64,000 bases of DNA, from contig CM070917.1 in NCBI GenBank assembly GCA_036417435.1, positions 57,634,436 to 57,698,435 on the forward strand. Direction: 5' to 3'. Made by a program: the position numbers and the translations under genes. Shown piece by piece: positions 14,076-26,000 of this stretch (positions within the stretch are counted from its first letter, which is position 1; each line of letters begins with the position of its first letter). This DNA comes from Inia geoffrensis. Its lineage: Eukaryota; Chordata; Mammalia; Artiodactyla; Iniidae. The notes beneath the pieces were generated by a model, which worked only from the letters and a program-made list of their open reading frames with translations, was not told the DNA's origin and did not search any database.

Positions 14076-17000
14076 GTGAGTCCCCTGGCCGCGCCCCTTG
14101 CCAGCCCTCTGGTCGCTGCGGCTGCCCCTAACCTGCCTGACTGCGGACATGATGCTTCCAGAGCCCCGGGTTTCCTATTTTGCATGGAAGTTAACCCTTT
14201 CCCCACTCTGAGTGGAGCCGCAGAAGGAACGGCTTTCCCCGCAGGACCCCCTGGAAGCCCGGAGGTGGGCAGGCCTTGGGGCTGGCACCTGCACGGCTGA
14301 GGCCTCCAGCAGCGGGGGTGGGCAGTGGGGGCACTGCCCCTGTCTCTGTGGAAGCTTCCATCTCAGGTAACGGGCAGGAGGGCCCGTGTTGGCCCCAGGT
14401 GTCCAGGGGAGGAGGTGGCCAGGACTAAGGGCCCCCGGGAGGTGTGGGAATGTCGCCCCCCCAGGCCCAGGTGACCATGGCCCCTTGTGGATCTACGGTC
14501 TTAGCATGGGAGGCATCTCCCCAGGCTGGGAGCTGGTTTTGGGGAGCCCTGCCAGGCCACCCAGTCGCCTGCACGGGGAGTTGGGAGCAGTGGTCAACCC
14601 ACAGGACAGAGCCCACTGAGCAGAGGCTCGGAAGAGATGGGCCTCAGTGGATGCCCAGGCCCTCCGGGCAGGGAGAGGCCCAGGTGGCGCTGTCAAGCTG
14701 GCTGCAGGGGGCGTGGGGCCAGGCTGGCGGCCCTGGCAGCCTGTTTACCCATGGCTGCCTGACCTCCTGGCAGCTGTGGGCGGCTGGGGTGGGCAGAGAG
14801 ACCAGGGGCAGCTGGAGGCCTGCATCTGTCACCAGGAGGTGGTAGGCTTTCTTTCCTCTGTCTTCACTGGTCTCATCACCCCTCTCCTTGGCCCAAGTGG
14901 GAGATAAACCCCTGCCCTGGAGTCTTGGCCGAAGGGCCCAGAGTCCTACCCACATGTCACTGGGGCTCCGGCACAGGCTAATCCAGCCAAAACAAAGCCG
15001 GGTGAGCACGTGACGGCCTCTCCTGGGTCTCCCTCCCTGAAGTAGGGTCCAGTTTGTGCAGTGATGCACAGGGTCCCCTGGGTACGGCCCCATCTGAAGG
15101 CATTTGCTCTTGGGAGAGGGGACCTGACAGCAGGTTCCTCTGCTGGGCTTAGGGTGTGGGTGTCACTGGCTCAGCAATGACTCCCCAAGGCGACTCCTGG
15201 AGCTTGGAGAATGTGGAGTCCCCAGTGGCTGGCCCAGAATCCAGCAGCGACAGCCCTGGCTGGGCTCTGAGGGCAGGGGCTGGAGGTGGCCCTGCTGAGC
15301 AGTCCCAGGCCCAGACAACCCTTAGGGACACGGGTCCTGCTGGCTCCGAGCCGGCATTCCATGCATGTGGCTGCTGGGGAGTGAGGGTCCAGCCTTGGAA
15401 CCGTTGGCAGTGTGGCAGGGTGTGTGCCAGGACTGACCCAGGGTTGGCGACGCCCTCTCCCACGCCCTGCCTCTTGCACTCTTTGTGGGGCCCAGACTTG
15501 CCCTGTGTGGGTTCAGCACCCTGCCCCAACCACACACACACCCCGTGTGTCCCAGCACGAGACCCTTCCCCCATCTTAGAGAGACAGCTGAGCTTGGCTC
15601 CTCTTGCAAGCATTCCTGTAAACAGCTGTGATCAATGTAATTATAATGTGTCAGTTTAAGGACTTATGAGGGAAAAAAGTTGTCAGGAGGCAAGGGGAGA
15701 TCTTCTGTTTGCAGGTGGAGTGAAAGGGAGAACTGTGCCCCACTGTGGGTGGGGCCTCCCTGGATGGTGGAAATGGGTTGCTGGCTGGGGTGCAGGGCTC
15801 TGTGCTGGCCCCCACATGGGCATTAGTGGGGGTGGGGTCCGCTGCCCTCCTGCTAAATGCCCAGTGTTCAGAGCCCAGCTCCCACCCCCAGGAGTCCCCC
15901 TGCTCACCATTGCCTTCCAGAGCCTCAGTTTTCTCACCTGTAAAATGGGATAGCTGTGCCTACCCCAAGCTCAGAGCGGTTAAGCGCCTGGTGAAAACTT
16001 GACTCTCAATGAACAGAGACTGCTCATATGGGGGGGGGGTGCGGTGTGGAGACAAGGCCACAGTGGCATGTGGCTTTCCTGTCCCCAAAGTGGGGAGAGA
16101 TGGTTCTTTTTGAAGTTGGCTCCTGTCTAAGGGGGAACCCTGCTCGGGGTCCACCAAACTTGGACGGCAGGGGACAGTCGTGTTTGTGGCTGTCTCAGAG
16201 TTTGTTTCTGTGGTCACTCAACGCTCAGGGATGGACAGAAGGGCCTGGCCCGGGCAGAGGGTCCTCACAATGTCACCAGGCCAGTTCTGCTGCCTCTACT
16301 GCCAGCTCTGCGTCCGTCATGGATCCTGTTCTCCACAGAGGTGGTGACAATGGTGCGGTTATGTAGAGAGTGACGGGGGCTGAGTTTGAGGCTCAGGCTG
16401 TAGGCACACGCTTGAGTGAGGCCTGGGGGCTGGGGGACCTCATTTAAACTCCTCTCCTGCTTGGGCCACCACCACCTATCAGATAAGGGCAGGGCAGGCC
16501 GCTGGAGGGGGCCAGGCCCAGCATGTGCTCCTGGGGCGATGGGCCGGCGCAGGCGGGCATCCGGAAGGGCTGCCTCCTCTGGGGTCCAGCTCTTCCTTAG
16601 GATGTGGGTGACCCTGGGGGATTTCTGGGCAGTCACAGCCCTGTGACCTCAGCACTGTGTGGCCTTGGGCCAGTCACTCAACCTCTCTGAGACTCAGCCC
16701 CACATAGGTGAAACCTCACTCTGGGGAGACCAGGTGGTGGGGTATGGATACCAAGAGCTGAGGGGTGATGCGGGTGCCACGTGGGAATCGGGAACACCTG
16801 GGTCTGGCTGGTGGGGGGAAGGTGTGGCTTCTAAGGGGCAGGGCGGGGGCTGCCTCTCCTGCTGGAATGCTCCGAGGCAGGGAGCTGCCCTTGTTTCTTG
16901 CCCTGTCTGGCCCCGGGTGGACTGGGCACAGCCCAGGCCCTCAGCAGGTGCCTGCCAGGTGTAGGCCTCAGTCAGAGCTCTGCAGTCCTGAGCCTGGGCG

Positions 17001-20000
17001 CTTGGAGCTTCTGAGGACCCCGTGGAGCAGGTAGTGGACCAGCCCCTCCCTGATGCCATGGCCCTCTCTGTGGCTCTGTTTCTTAATCTGTAGGTGGGCA
17101 TTACTGTGGTGTCCCCTCCTGAGGGTCACATGTGGGTGACTGGAGCGCTGGGTGAGGGTCAGTCCCCAGGGAGCACCACTCAAGGCTGACCCTGGGGCAG
17201 GGGTCACCGTGGACCATTTGGCGGGACCTGGAGTTTGGGGAAGCTCATGGAAGACAAGGCAGCCCCCAGCCTCTCGGTCACATGCTGCTGCCTGCCCACG
17301 TCCTTGTCCTGCGCCTGGCCCCACTGGGAGCCGGCTCACCAACATTAATGTGTGCAAGGTGCCAGCTCAGGGCTGGGCATGCCTGGGCCTTAGGGTGAAG
17401 GTGTCGCTGGGGAACAGGGCGCAGGGAGGGCATTCCAGCTGGGCCTGGTCTATCCTGCACAGGGACAGGTGCGCTTGGGGACTTGAGGACTGAGAGGCCC
17501 CCAGGAACGGGCTTTTGCAGCCCTGGGGGTCCCTCTCTCTGGCTGACAGACACGTGCTGGCAGTGGTTCTTGAACTTGGTGGCCCACCGCTCGCTGCCTG
17601 CTGCCCACGGGGCCTAGCTGAAGGCAGATGCTGCCTGACACAACCCGCCCCCCGTCCCCTCCATCAGGCCCTCCCCAGATCGACTCAGGCTGGGGCAGGG
17701 GAGAGGCGTCAAGGGCCGGAGTGTTACTCCCTCCCTGTGCCCCGAGAAAGGCTGGCCCCAGTGTGGAAGCTGTGGTTCTTGGGCTGAGTCTGGGGGTATG
17801 TGCCAGCTCAGGGCAGGAGGGAGGTCACAGTCCTCCACTGGGCAGTTTCTTTGCATTCTAGCATATTCTCCAGGAAGCCAGCCTATGCTCTTCTCACAAA
17901 GGGGCTGCTCCTCTCTCACGCTGGGTAGCTTTACATGCGCCGGTGCCCAGGCTCACGCAGGCACTCACACACGTGAACACACACGAATGCGCACATGCTC
18001 ACAGATGCCTTCACCTGTGTGCGAGCCTGGGCTGGGCCGTGGGTGCTGTGGTCTCCTGTGGGGGGTGGTCAAGGTCATGGCTGAGGGGAGCCAGACCCCC
18101 GCCCCACCCTTGGCCCTCAGCCTCACCCCTGCTCTCATTTCAGTTGATGGGCTGAGTCACCGGGTCCCGGTGGCCTGAGGCTTGAGGAGCCTGGAGCCGT
18201 CCCTCTTGGTGGCTGGCCCTGAAGGACTGCCCCACTGTCACCCGGCCACCTGCAGTCACTGCCCTTGAGCATGTCCGCCCATTCTGCATCCTCCCTGTTC
18301 TCCACCTTCCCCAGGTCAAGGGCTCATGGGTGGAATAGCATCCCCCCAAATTCATGTCCACCTGGAGCCTCAGGATGGGACCTTGTTTGTAAACAGGGCA
18401 TTTGGAGCTGTAATAAGTTAAGAGGAAGCCATCCTGGATTAAGGTGGCCTAATTCCACGGCTGGGTCCTTACAAGAGAGCAGGGGGAGATTCAGGAGGGA
18501 GGAGGATGTCCCATGCCACATGACAATGGAGGCAAAGCTGGGCTGATGCAGCCCCACGAGCCAAGGAAGGCCTGGGGCCTCCAACAGCTGGGAGAGACAG
18601 GAAGAGTTGTGCCCCGGGACCTCTGGAGGGAGTGTGGCCCTCATGCAGGACGTCCGGCCTCTAGAACATCAGGCAGTCCATGTGCGTTAAGGCCCCAGTT
18701 TGTGGCACGTTGCGATAGCTGCCCCAGGACACTCCTGCAGGGCGGCTCTGAGCCCCACGGGGCCTCATCTGGGGCCGAGCCTGCCTCTGCCTTCATGCCA
18801 GCCTCCATCTCCTCTGTGTAAACTGGGACAGCCCTACCCACCTGGACATGTCTTTGGAGGAAAGCAAGGTAACACGTGTGCAGGCACCTCAGAACACGCG
18901 AGTTCACTGGACCGCAGTGATGGGAAGGCAGCTGTGGCCCAGGCCAGTAGCCCTCATCTGGGCACCTTGGGGCCTCGCTCTCGGCGTCCAGCTGCATCTT
19001 GCAGAGGAGCCAGCACCATCAGGACAGGCGGCCCGTGGCCTCCCCTCCCCCGGCAGAGGAAGCCGGCAGAGGAAATGAGGGCAGCGGACGCCGGGCCAGA
19101 GCCAGCTCCCAGGCAGCCTGTCTGGCCTGTCGCAGTAGGCAGCGTCCCCGCTGGGTCCCTGCCTTCCTCTGCCAGGGTCAGCCAGGGGGGCAGGGGCCAG
19201 GGTGCCCTGGGGTCAGGGAAGGTCTGCTGAGGGTGACTCTGGAGTTAGACCAGCAATTGGAGCCGCGCGGGAGCGGCCACCAGAGCTAGGTATGTGGGGG
19301 TTTCTGGGAGGGTGTGGGCTCTCCCACTGCCGGCCCTGGGGCCGGGCGTGAGCGGACAGGGGCTCGTACTTGTGAGGTCCCCAGCCCCTGCTCTGGCTCT
19401 GCCAGAGGAAGTGGCAGGACAGGAATGGGCAGGGCCAGGGCAGTGGGTGGTTCTGGGCAGCCTGGGGGTCACTTGCCACAGAGGGTATGTGAGGTGGGGC
19501 AGCAGGATGCTGGCCGGCATCTGGAGGCTGGGGCGGGTCCCCGGTCGCCTCTCACGGTGGGATGTGGCAGGCGGTCGCTTGTAGAGGGATGTGTGGTGAC
19601 TGTGTAATGGGCTGGTGGCTGTCTGCGTGGAGCTGCCTGTAGTCCCGGGCAGGTGGTTCGGCTCCATGTGCTGTGAGGCCCACCTGGCTGTCCGGGCAGC
19701 CCCCTGGGAAGAAGGAATCCCATTCCTGAGGGATGCCGCCTGCACAGTATGCTCATAGGAAGGAGTCTGGCTGGTCGCGCTCGGCCTCGTGCCCGAGGTC
19801 ACTCCTTGTTGACAGTGAAACGGCAGGTTCTCTGCCCAGCTGTCGACAGACGCTGCCTTCTGCCCAGCTCCAGGCATCCCAACGCCGTCTCTTTCCTCTT
19901 TTTCTGACAGCTTTATTGAGATATGATTCACGTACCGTATGATTCATCCATTTCAAGTGTACACTTCAGTGCTTTTTACTGTATGTACAGAAGTGTGCAG

Positions 20001-23000
20001 CCATCACCACTATTTCAGAACACTTTTGTCCCCCTCGTGCAAGCCGCACACCCACCGGCAGCCCCTCATGTGCTTCCTGTCTCTGGAGATCGCCTGTCTG
20101 GACATTTCCTACCTACAGGCGTGCAGCTCAGGGTTGTCTGTGTCTCTTTCCATGGGCCCTTTGTTTTCTATCACGGGAACATAGGGAGTGGGCCTGGGTC
20201 TGGGGGCAGCTTTCGTGGATGCTGAGGGCTGGGCCACCACACACAGGCCCCTGCCCAGCACTCAGCATTGAGGCCCTGCTCCTGCAGTGCCACAGCGTGA
20301 CTCGCCGTTTCTGCTGCCTGATGCCTTGGGTGCCTTTCTGGGGGCTTCCTGGCCATTTGAAGTCGTCTTCTGGGATTCTCCGTGTGAGCCAGGCCTGCCC
20401 GGCTGTGGGTGGTGTTTACGTTCTGGGACTGAGGTCCGAGGCGTGCATCAGGGCTGATGCTTTCACACCTTAGCCTTCTCACTGGTCTGGGGCAGGGTAT
20501 GCAGGCGCCGCTGGGGCGAGTCTTTCCCGACCCCCGTGCTCAGTGGCGTCAGGTTGGTGGCTTGAGACAGGCTGTGGTGGGAGAATTTGCGCCCCAGGAG
20601 CCTGCAAAGCCTCTGCGTCAGAAACCTCCTCCGTCTCTTTCTTCCAGAGAGCCGGTTGTTAAGCATTACCAGCAAACCAGGGGTGTAGGCCAGCTTGTTA
20701 ATCCCAGGAAGCCGCCTGGAATCCTTTTGGCATGAGGCAGGCATCCTCAAGAGGCAGTTTCTGGCCCCTGGGGATGAATGACCCAGAGGGATGGTCGTGC
20801 TCCCTCTTGGGGCCACTCAGCCCTGGAGGGAGCCCCTGGGTGGGGCCTGCTCAGGGAGGGCGGGGCCTGCTCAGAGAGGGCGGGGCCAGGGCTTGCACAG
20901 TCCTGCCCCTGGCTGGGGCCGCACCTGACCCAAGCCCTGCCCCTGCTGCCGTGCTTCCCCAGCCCACCTCACCCCACTCTCTGCCTGCACTGGGTTCCAG
21001 GATGGCAGGAAGTTCTGGGCTTGGGCTGCCCTCCCGCCCCTCAGCAGCTGGTTCCGGAAGGGGAGCCAGTGCATCGGATTCTGCCTTATTTTTCCTTCTG
21101 GTGATGGGCGGCCCTGCAAGTCCTGTCTGAAACTGACTGGCTGCAGTGCTTCCTGGGTCTAGCTGTGCATCTGTAGGTTTTCTCCTGGGTGGGTCTGAGC
21201 CTGGCTGCCTCCGGCCTCTGCACAGCTGCTCCCCCGATGCTCCCCCGCCCATGCTTGTGAGAGGGACTCATTCATCCAGCTCAGTACCCCTTGGGGCGAC
21301 CCCGTGCCCAGCAGGTGTCAGGTCAGGGTCCTCAGATGAACAGGATAGGCATGTCCCATCCTCCAGAGGGGTCACCCTCAAGCCTCTGCAGGGAGTGGGG
21401 CCCGAGGGACGTGCAAGTTGTGCAGGGACTGGCAGACGGAGGCTGGGGGCCAAGTGAGAGGCCGTTTGTGCAGGGGAGATGGTGTCAGTGGGAGCGGCCC
21501 CGGGAACGGAGAGACGGGGACTGTAGTGCCCGTGTTTCCCTGTTCTCACCCAGATACCCCCGACCCAACCACTCCTGCTGTGTGCCTTGGGCTGCTCGGT
21601 CACCAGGGCTTGGGGGGCCAGGGCTGAGGACATCCTGGGTGCCCACCCTGCCCCAGGACTAGCCTTGGGGGTGGGTCCTGGGGCTCTTGGGAAAGAGTCA
21701 AGGGGCCTCTGTTGGTGGTGACCAGGCTGGCCTTGTCACACGCCAGCAGAAGGGATGTCACTCATTGGTGCTGAGCTCGTGGCACTTGCTTCTGTTGCTG
21801 CTCTACACGGTGACTGTGTTTATGTCCAGCGCTGGTCCTGGCCCGAGGGGGACTGGGCTGGGTGTCCAAACCCATACTGCCAGCATGTGTTTCTGGAAGC
21901 GCGTATAAGAGCATGTCTCCTGGCGTGAGAGGTGTGAGAGTGCGTGCACGTGGGTGGGTGTGATGTGTGTGCTGGGAGTGTGTGAGTGTGAGCATGTGTG
22001 CAGGGGTCTGAGTGCGGGTGAGGATGTGGGGGGAGTGTGTGTGTGTGGGAGTAGGTGAGCACACGCGTAAACATATGAGTGCACCTGTGTGAGGATGTGG
22101 GGACGTGTGTGTGTGTGTGTCCCCTCTCTGGTTCTCCGCGGGGAGGCCCAGGCCCCCAGCTCTCCCCTGCTGCTGGGCAGTGAGAGCCCTCGGCCTCCGC
22201 CTTAGGCTCTGGGTGATGGTGTAGTTCCTGACCCGCTGTGGACGGCAGGAGGGGGGATGACACCCCCCTCCGACCACGCCGACCGTCCAGCCACCTGCCA
22301 AGGGTCTGCGGTCTGGGGTCGGGGAAAGAACCCTCCTGTGTAGGCGGCTGCCGTGACCCGTGTGTCCGTGGGGGCCTTGGGGGGGGGGGGGCTCCCAGCT
22401 GCTTGTTTGTGTGTCCGTGGACTTTGCCGGGTCTAGGTCTGTCACTTCAGGTTGACACTTAAGCCGGCAGAATGGCTGCGGCCACTTAGCCGCTGGACAT
22501 TTGAGCTTCCCTCCCCCCGGAGGCAGCGCCCTCCACCTTCCAGCCCTCCCCTCAGTCCTTGGGGTGCAAGACTGTCCAGGATGCCTGCTTGCCGGCCCCT
22601 TTCCCCCAGTGATGTCCTCAGCCCCATGCGGCCTCAACGCCGTCTGTACTCCACGCCACAGGTGGCATTCACACCTGTCTCTGTACATTAGGACATCCAG
22701 ACTGCAGGTAAAGAGGTTTGGAAGGTTCTGGGGTGGGGGCAGTGGGGCGCAGCCTCCCCATGCAGACTTGTCTCGGGCCCCTCTCACCTGCCGGGGTGGA
22801 GCCTGGGCGGCTGCGGAGGTGGGGTTGCTGCACCCCTGCCCAGAGCTGCGTTCTGAGGTGGTCAGGGTGAGCCTGGTGGGGGTGGCGGGCTGGGACTGAG
22901 AGCTGTCCGTGACTGCCCCCACCCAGCGCCAGCTCTTGGGATGGGGGCATCCTGCAGCTGCGGCTTTCATCCTGGGAGGCCCACGGGGAGGTGGGTGTGC

Positions 23001-26000
23001 CGGGGCCCAAGCGACCCGTGCATCCGAGCAATCGGGGCTCTGATTTCAGTCGCCAGCGTCCTTTCATTTCTCTACTTGACCTCAGAGATTTGGGGGAGGA
23101 GTGAGGACATGGGCATGGGTCCTCCAGGATGGGGTGGGCCTGGGTCCTGCCTGGGAGGCGCCACACAAGTCCAGTGACCTGCTTCCCTTCCTCCGCCGAG
23201 AGCATTCTGTTCCTCTCCAGGGGAACTTCCATGTCTGGGCCTTTGGGCAAACATTTGCCAAGAAACTCTGCCCCACGGGCCGCTCAGTGCTGGGTCCGCC
23301 TTCCGGATGGTTCATGGGGGTATGAATGCCCCTCCTACTTGCCCTCTGTCCCGGGAAGCCCCAGACTCTTGCCACTTGCCCCAGCTGCAGGCTGGGAGGT
23401 GGGAGTATCAGGGACAGATGATGGGCCCCTGGAGGCCTGGGCACGCAGAGCTCTGCCCCTTGTGCTGTCCGCTCACCTTGGCCTCGTAACTCAGAGACGC
23501 CTGCCCAGGTCGCACATCTTCTTCCTGCACAAGATCCTGTTTGTATCACCGGGCGGGCTTGTTGGGCAGGGGCACTGGTGCCAGGATGCCCTCCAATGCC
23601 CTGCCAGGGCCCCGCCCCAGGCCTGCTGGTGACCCCGGGTGTGAGCCCCCGTCGGCTGCATCCGCACCAGGCAGGCCAGCTGGGGCACTGGGACTACCGG
23701 GGGCGTGGCTGTCTCACTCGGAGCCAGGCTCACTGCCTGGGCTGGGTGGGGCCCCTCGGAGGGCCTGGTTGCCCCCACTGGAACCGCAGGCCAGTGGGGG
23801 CTGGGCCGGCTGTTCTGTGTCCTCATGTGGTGCCGTGGTGCCGTGGGCTTTGGTGTGAGCCACGCGAGCAGCTCCTCAGGGCTTCAGAGCCTGTGGCTGG
23901 CCCTGGACTAGGTGCAGTACGAGGTGGGGGCACGCAGGCGGCTGCCAGGCGCCCAGAACAGCAGTTTTGGCTGTACTTGGGGTGGATGACCCCGTGGGGG
24001 TATTCGAGGCTACCCAGCCACAGGGGGGATCTGAGACCTCCCCTCCTTCCTCAGGGGAACAAGTTGGAGGCCAGGAAGGGCGCTGGGCCCTGGTGGTAGG
24101 TGGGCACAGGGTGGACGAGTGGATGGGGTCCTGGCCTGTGTGTTGTCCTGAGTAGCAGGGGTGGGGCCGGGTTCCACGTGACTTCCGACAGTAGGATGGA
24201 ACGTCCAGTGAACTTCAAGAGCCAGACGGGGCTGTAGCAGGGAGGCAGTTGGTGCTCTGGCTTCGGAGCCCACGGCCCCCGGCAGAGATGCTGGTTGAGG
24301 AGTGGGCTCCCCGTGGTGTGGCCGCGATGGGGGGTCGCCCAGGACCCTCACTGTTGTGGAAGTCGCCTTTGTTCCAGGAGGGTTTGGGCAGCGCCCCAAG
24401 GGAGTGGGTGAAGGATGAGGCTATGGGCGTCTGGTGCAGATCAGAAAGGGGCTCTTGCGGGGAGCAGTGAGCCAGCCAGGGGCACATTGGGGGTGCCCGC
24501 CCATGGGGGCCGGCAGGGTTGGCCCACCCCTGACTCGTCTCCACAGGTGTCAGACCGCTTGCTTAATACTTTTTAAAATTGAGGTGAAATTCATATAACG
24601 TGAATTTAACCCCTTTAAAGTGTACGGGTCAGTGGCATTTAGTACATTCACAGTGTTGTGCGGCTACCACCTCTCTAGTTCCAGAGCCTTTTCATCACCC
24701 CCAAAAGAAGCCCTGTGCCATTACAGTACCCCTCCCGGCCCCTGTCCCCTGGACCCGCCTGCTCTGGACACTCCATAGGGATGGACCACGCAGTGCCGTG
24801 GAGGGGCCGTCGGACTCGCCCACGGCTTCTCCACCAGCTGCGTGGGGGCTCCTCTTTTTTCTACATCCTCACCAACACTGGTTATTTTCTGCTTTAAAGA
24901 TCATGGCCGTCCTAGTGGCTCAGATGGCTCACTTATTCTTCAGAGTGGCTGCTGAGCCAGGCGGCAGCATGCGGCCCCTCCCAGCGGACTGGGAGACCGA
25001 GGCACTGGGCCTTGAGGCTGGAGGGGGCTGACGGGAAATGCTTCCCGAGTGCCGTGTGTCTCAGCCTCCTGGGGATGTTGGGACGGGGCCAGCCCGAGGG
25101 GCCAGCGAGGATGAAGGTGCAGTGGGGGAATGGCCAGCCGTGGGCAGGCGGGCAGGTAGAGGGCTCGGAGGGGGCTCGTGGGTGGCGCTTTTGGAAGATG
25201 GCTTCAGTCCCGGGTGAGGAACCGCCTGGAAACCACAGACCCCCTAGGAGGTTGGGCAGCGTCTGGGCCATGTGGGGTGGAGCTCAGTGGCCTCAGCAGG
25301 GCTGGACGTGGGGAGAGGGGGCAAGAGGAATCCAGAGGCAGTTGGGGTCTCCCACTTGGGGAGGGGGTGGGAGGGACCCAGGGAGCGGGTTTGCCTTGAG
25401 GGGGGACATGGACTCCCTGCTGGCTTTGGTTTGAGATGCTCCAGGACACCCAAGGGAAGGGCCAGGCCCAGGTGGATATCAGGGTCTGGGGCCCCAGAAG
25501 AAGCTTGGGACCAGGGTAGGAGCTGGAGCCCTGCTGGGGTCCAGCAGGGTATGCAGACCAAGCCTGGGTCCACTTGGGAGGAGGATGGCGTCTAGCCCAG
25601 GACGGTGAAGGGGGCGGCTGAGGAGGTGGAGGGTGCAGGGGCCACCCCGGGACCCAGAATGAAGCACAACCTGCTGTCCTGCCTGCGCTCTGGCCGCGAG
25701 ATGTGGCCAAAGACAGAGCCCCTCGGAGTGGGTCCACCGACCTGAGGATGGCTGGAATCACTGGTCCTCCTCTTGGCCGGTCCACGCCACCTCCACCTTC
25801 CATCTCTGGGTCCCCATTGTTTCCCTGGGGAAACCTTACTGACCTGCAGCCATGTGGCTCCCCCTGGTGGGGTTTGAGTGTGGGGTGGGGTGGGGCAGAC
25901 AGAGACCTGTGGAGACCCAGGACCCTGTGATACCAGGACAGGATCTGGGCTCCATTCTGTTTATGGTGAGACCGTGGGGGTCTTTAAAGACGAGAGGGAC

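Larger units (their letters stand above)
12890..14110 (+). promoter_or_regulatory. AATK: CpG-island promoter and 5' UTR of AATK
   Basis: A sharp rise in CpG density around the first coding exon, without a TATA box. A YY1-like motif, aagatggcgcgg, lies at 12979-12990. Roughly 13,370-13,730 is strongly C-rich on plus, with diverged tctccgtgcccccc units. TSS position cannot be read from sequence. The neighbouring minus-strand frames reflect high GC content. Confidence 0.8.

Noticed and set aside
12959..14206. 415-codon open frame on the minus strand through the AATK CpG island
   Set aside because: Arg/Gly-rich low-complexity translation caused by GC-rich DNA lacking stop codons; it overlaps AATK exon 1 and resembles no family.
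21762..22970. 402-codon minus-strand open frame
   Set aside because: Much of it is a TH-repeat made by the TG-rich tract; no domain, start context or splice support.
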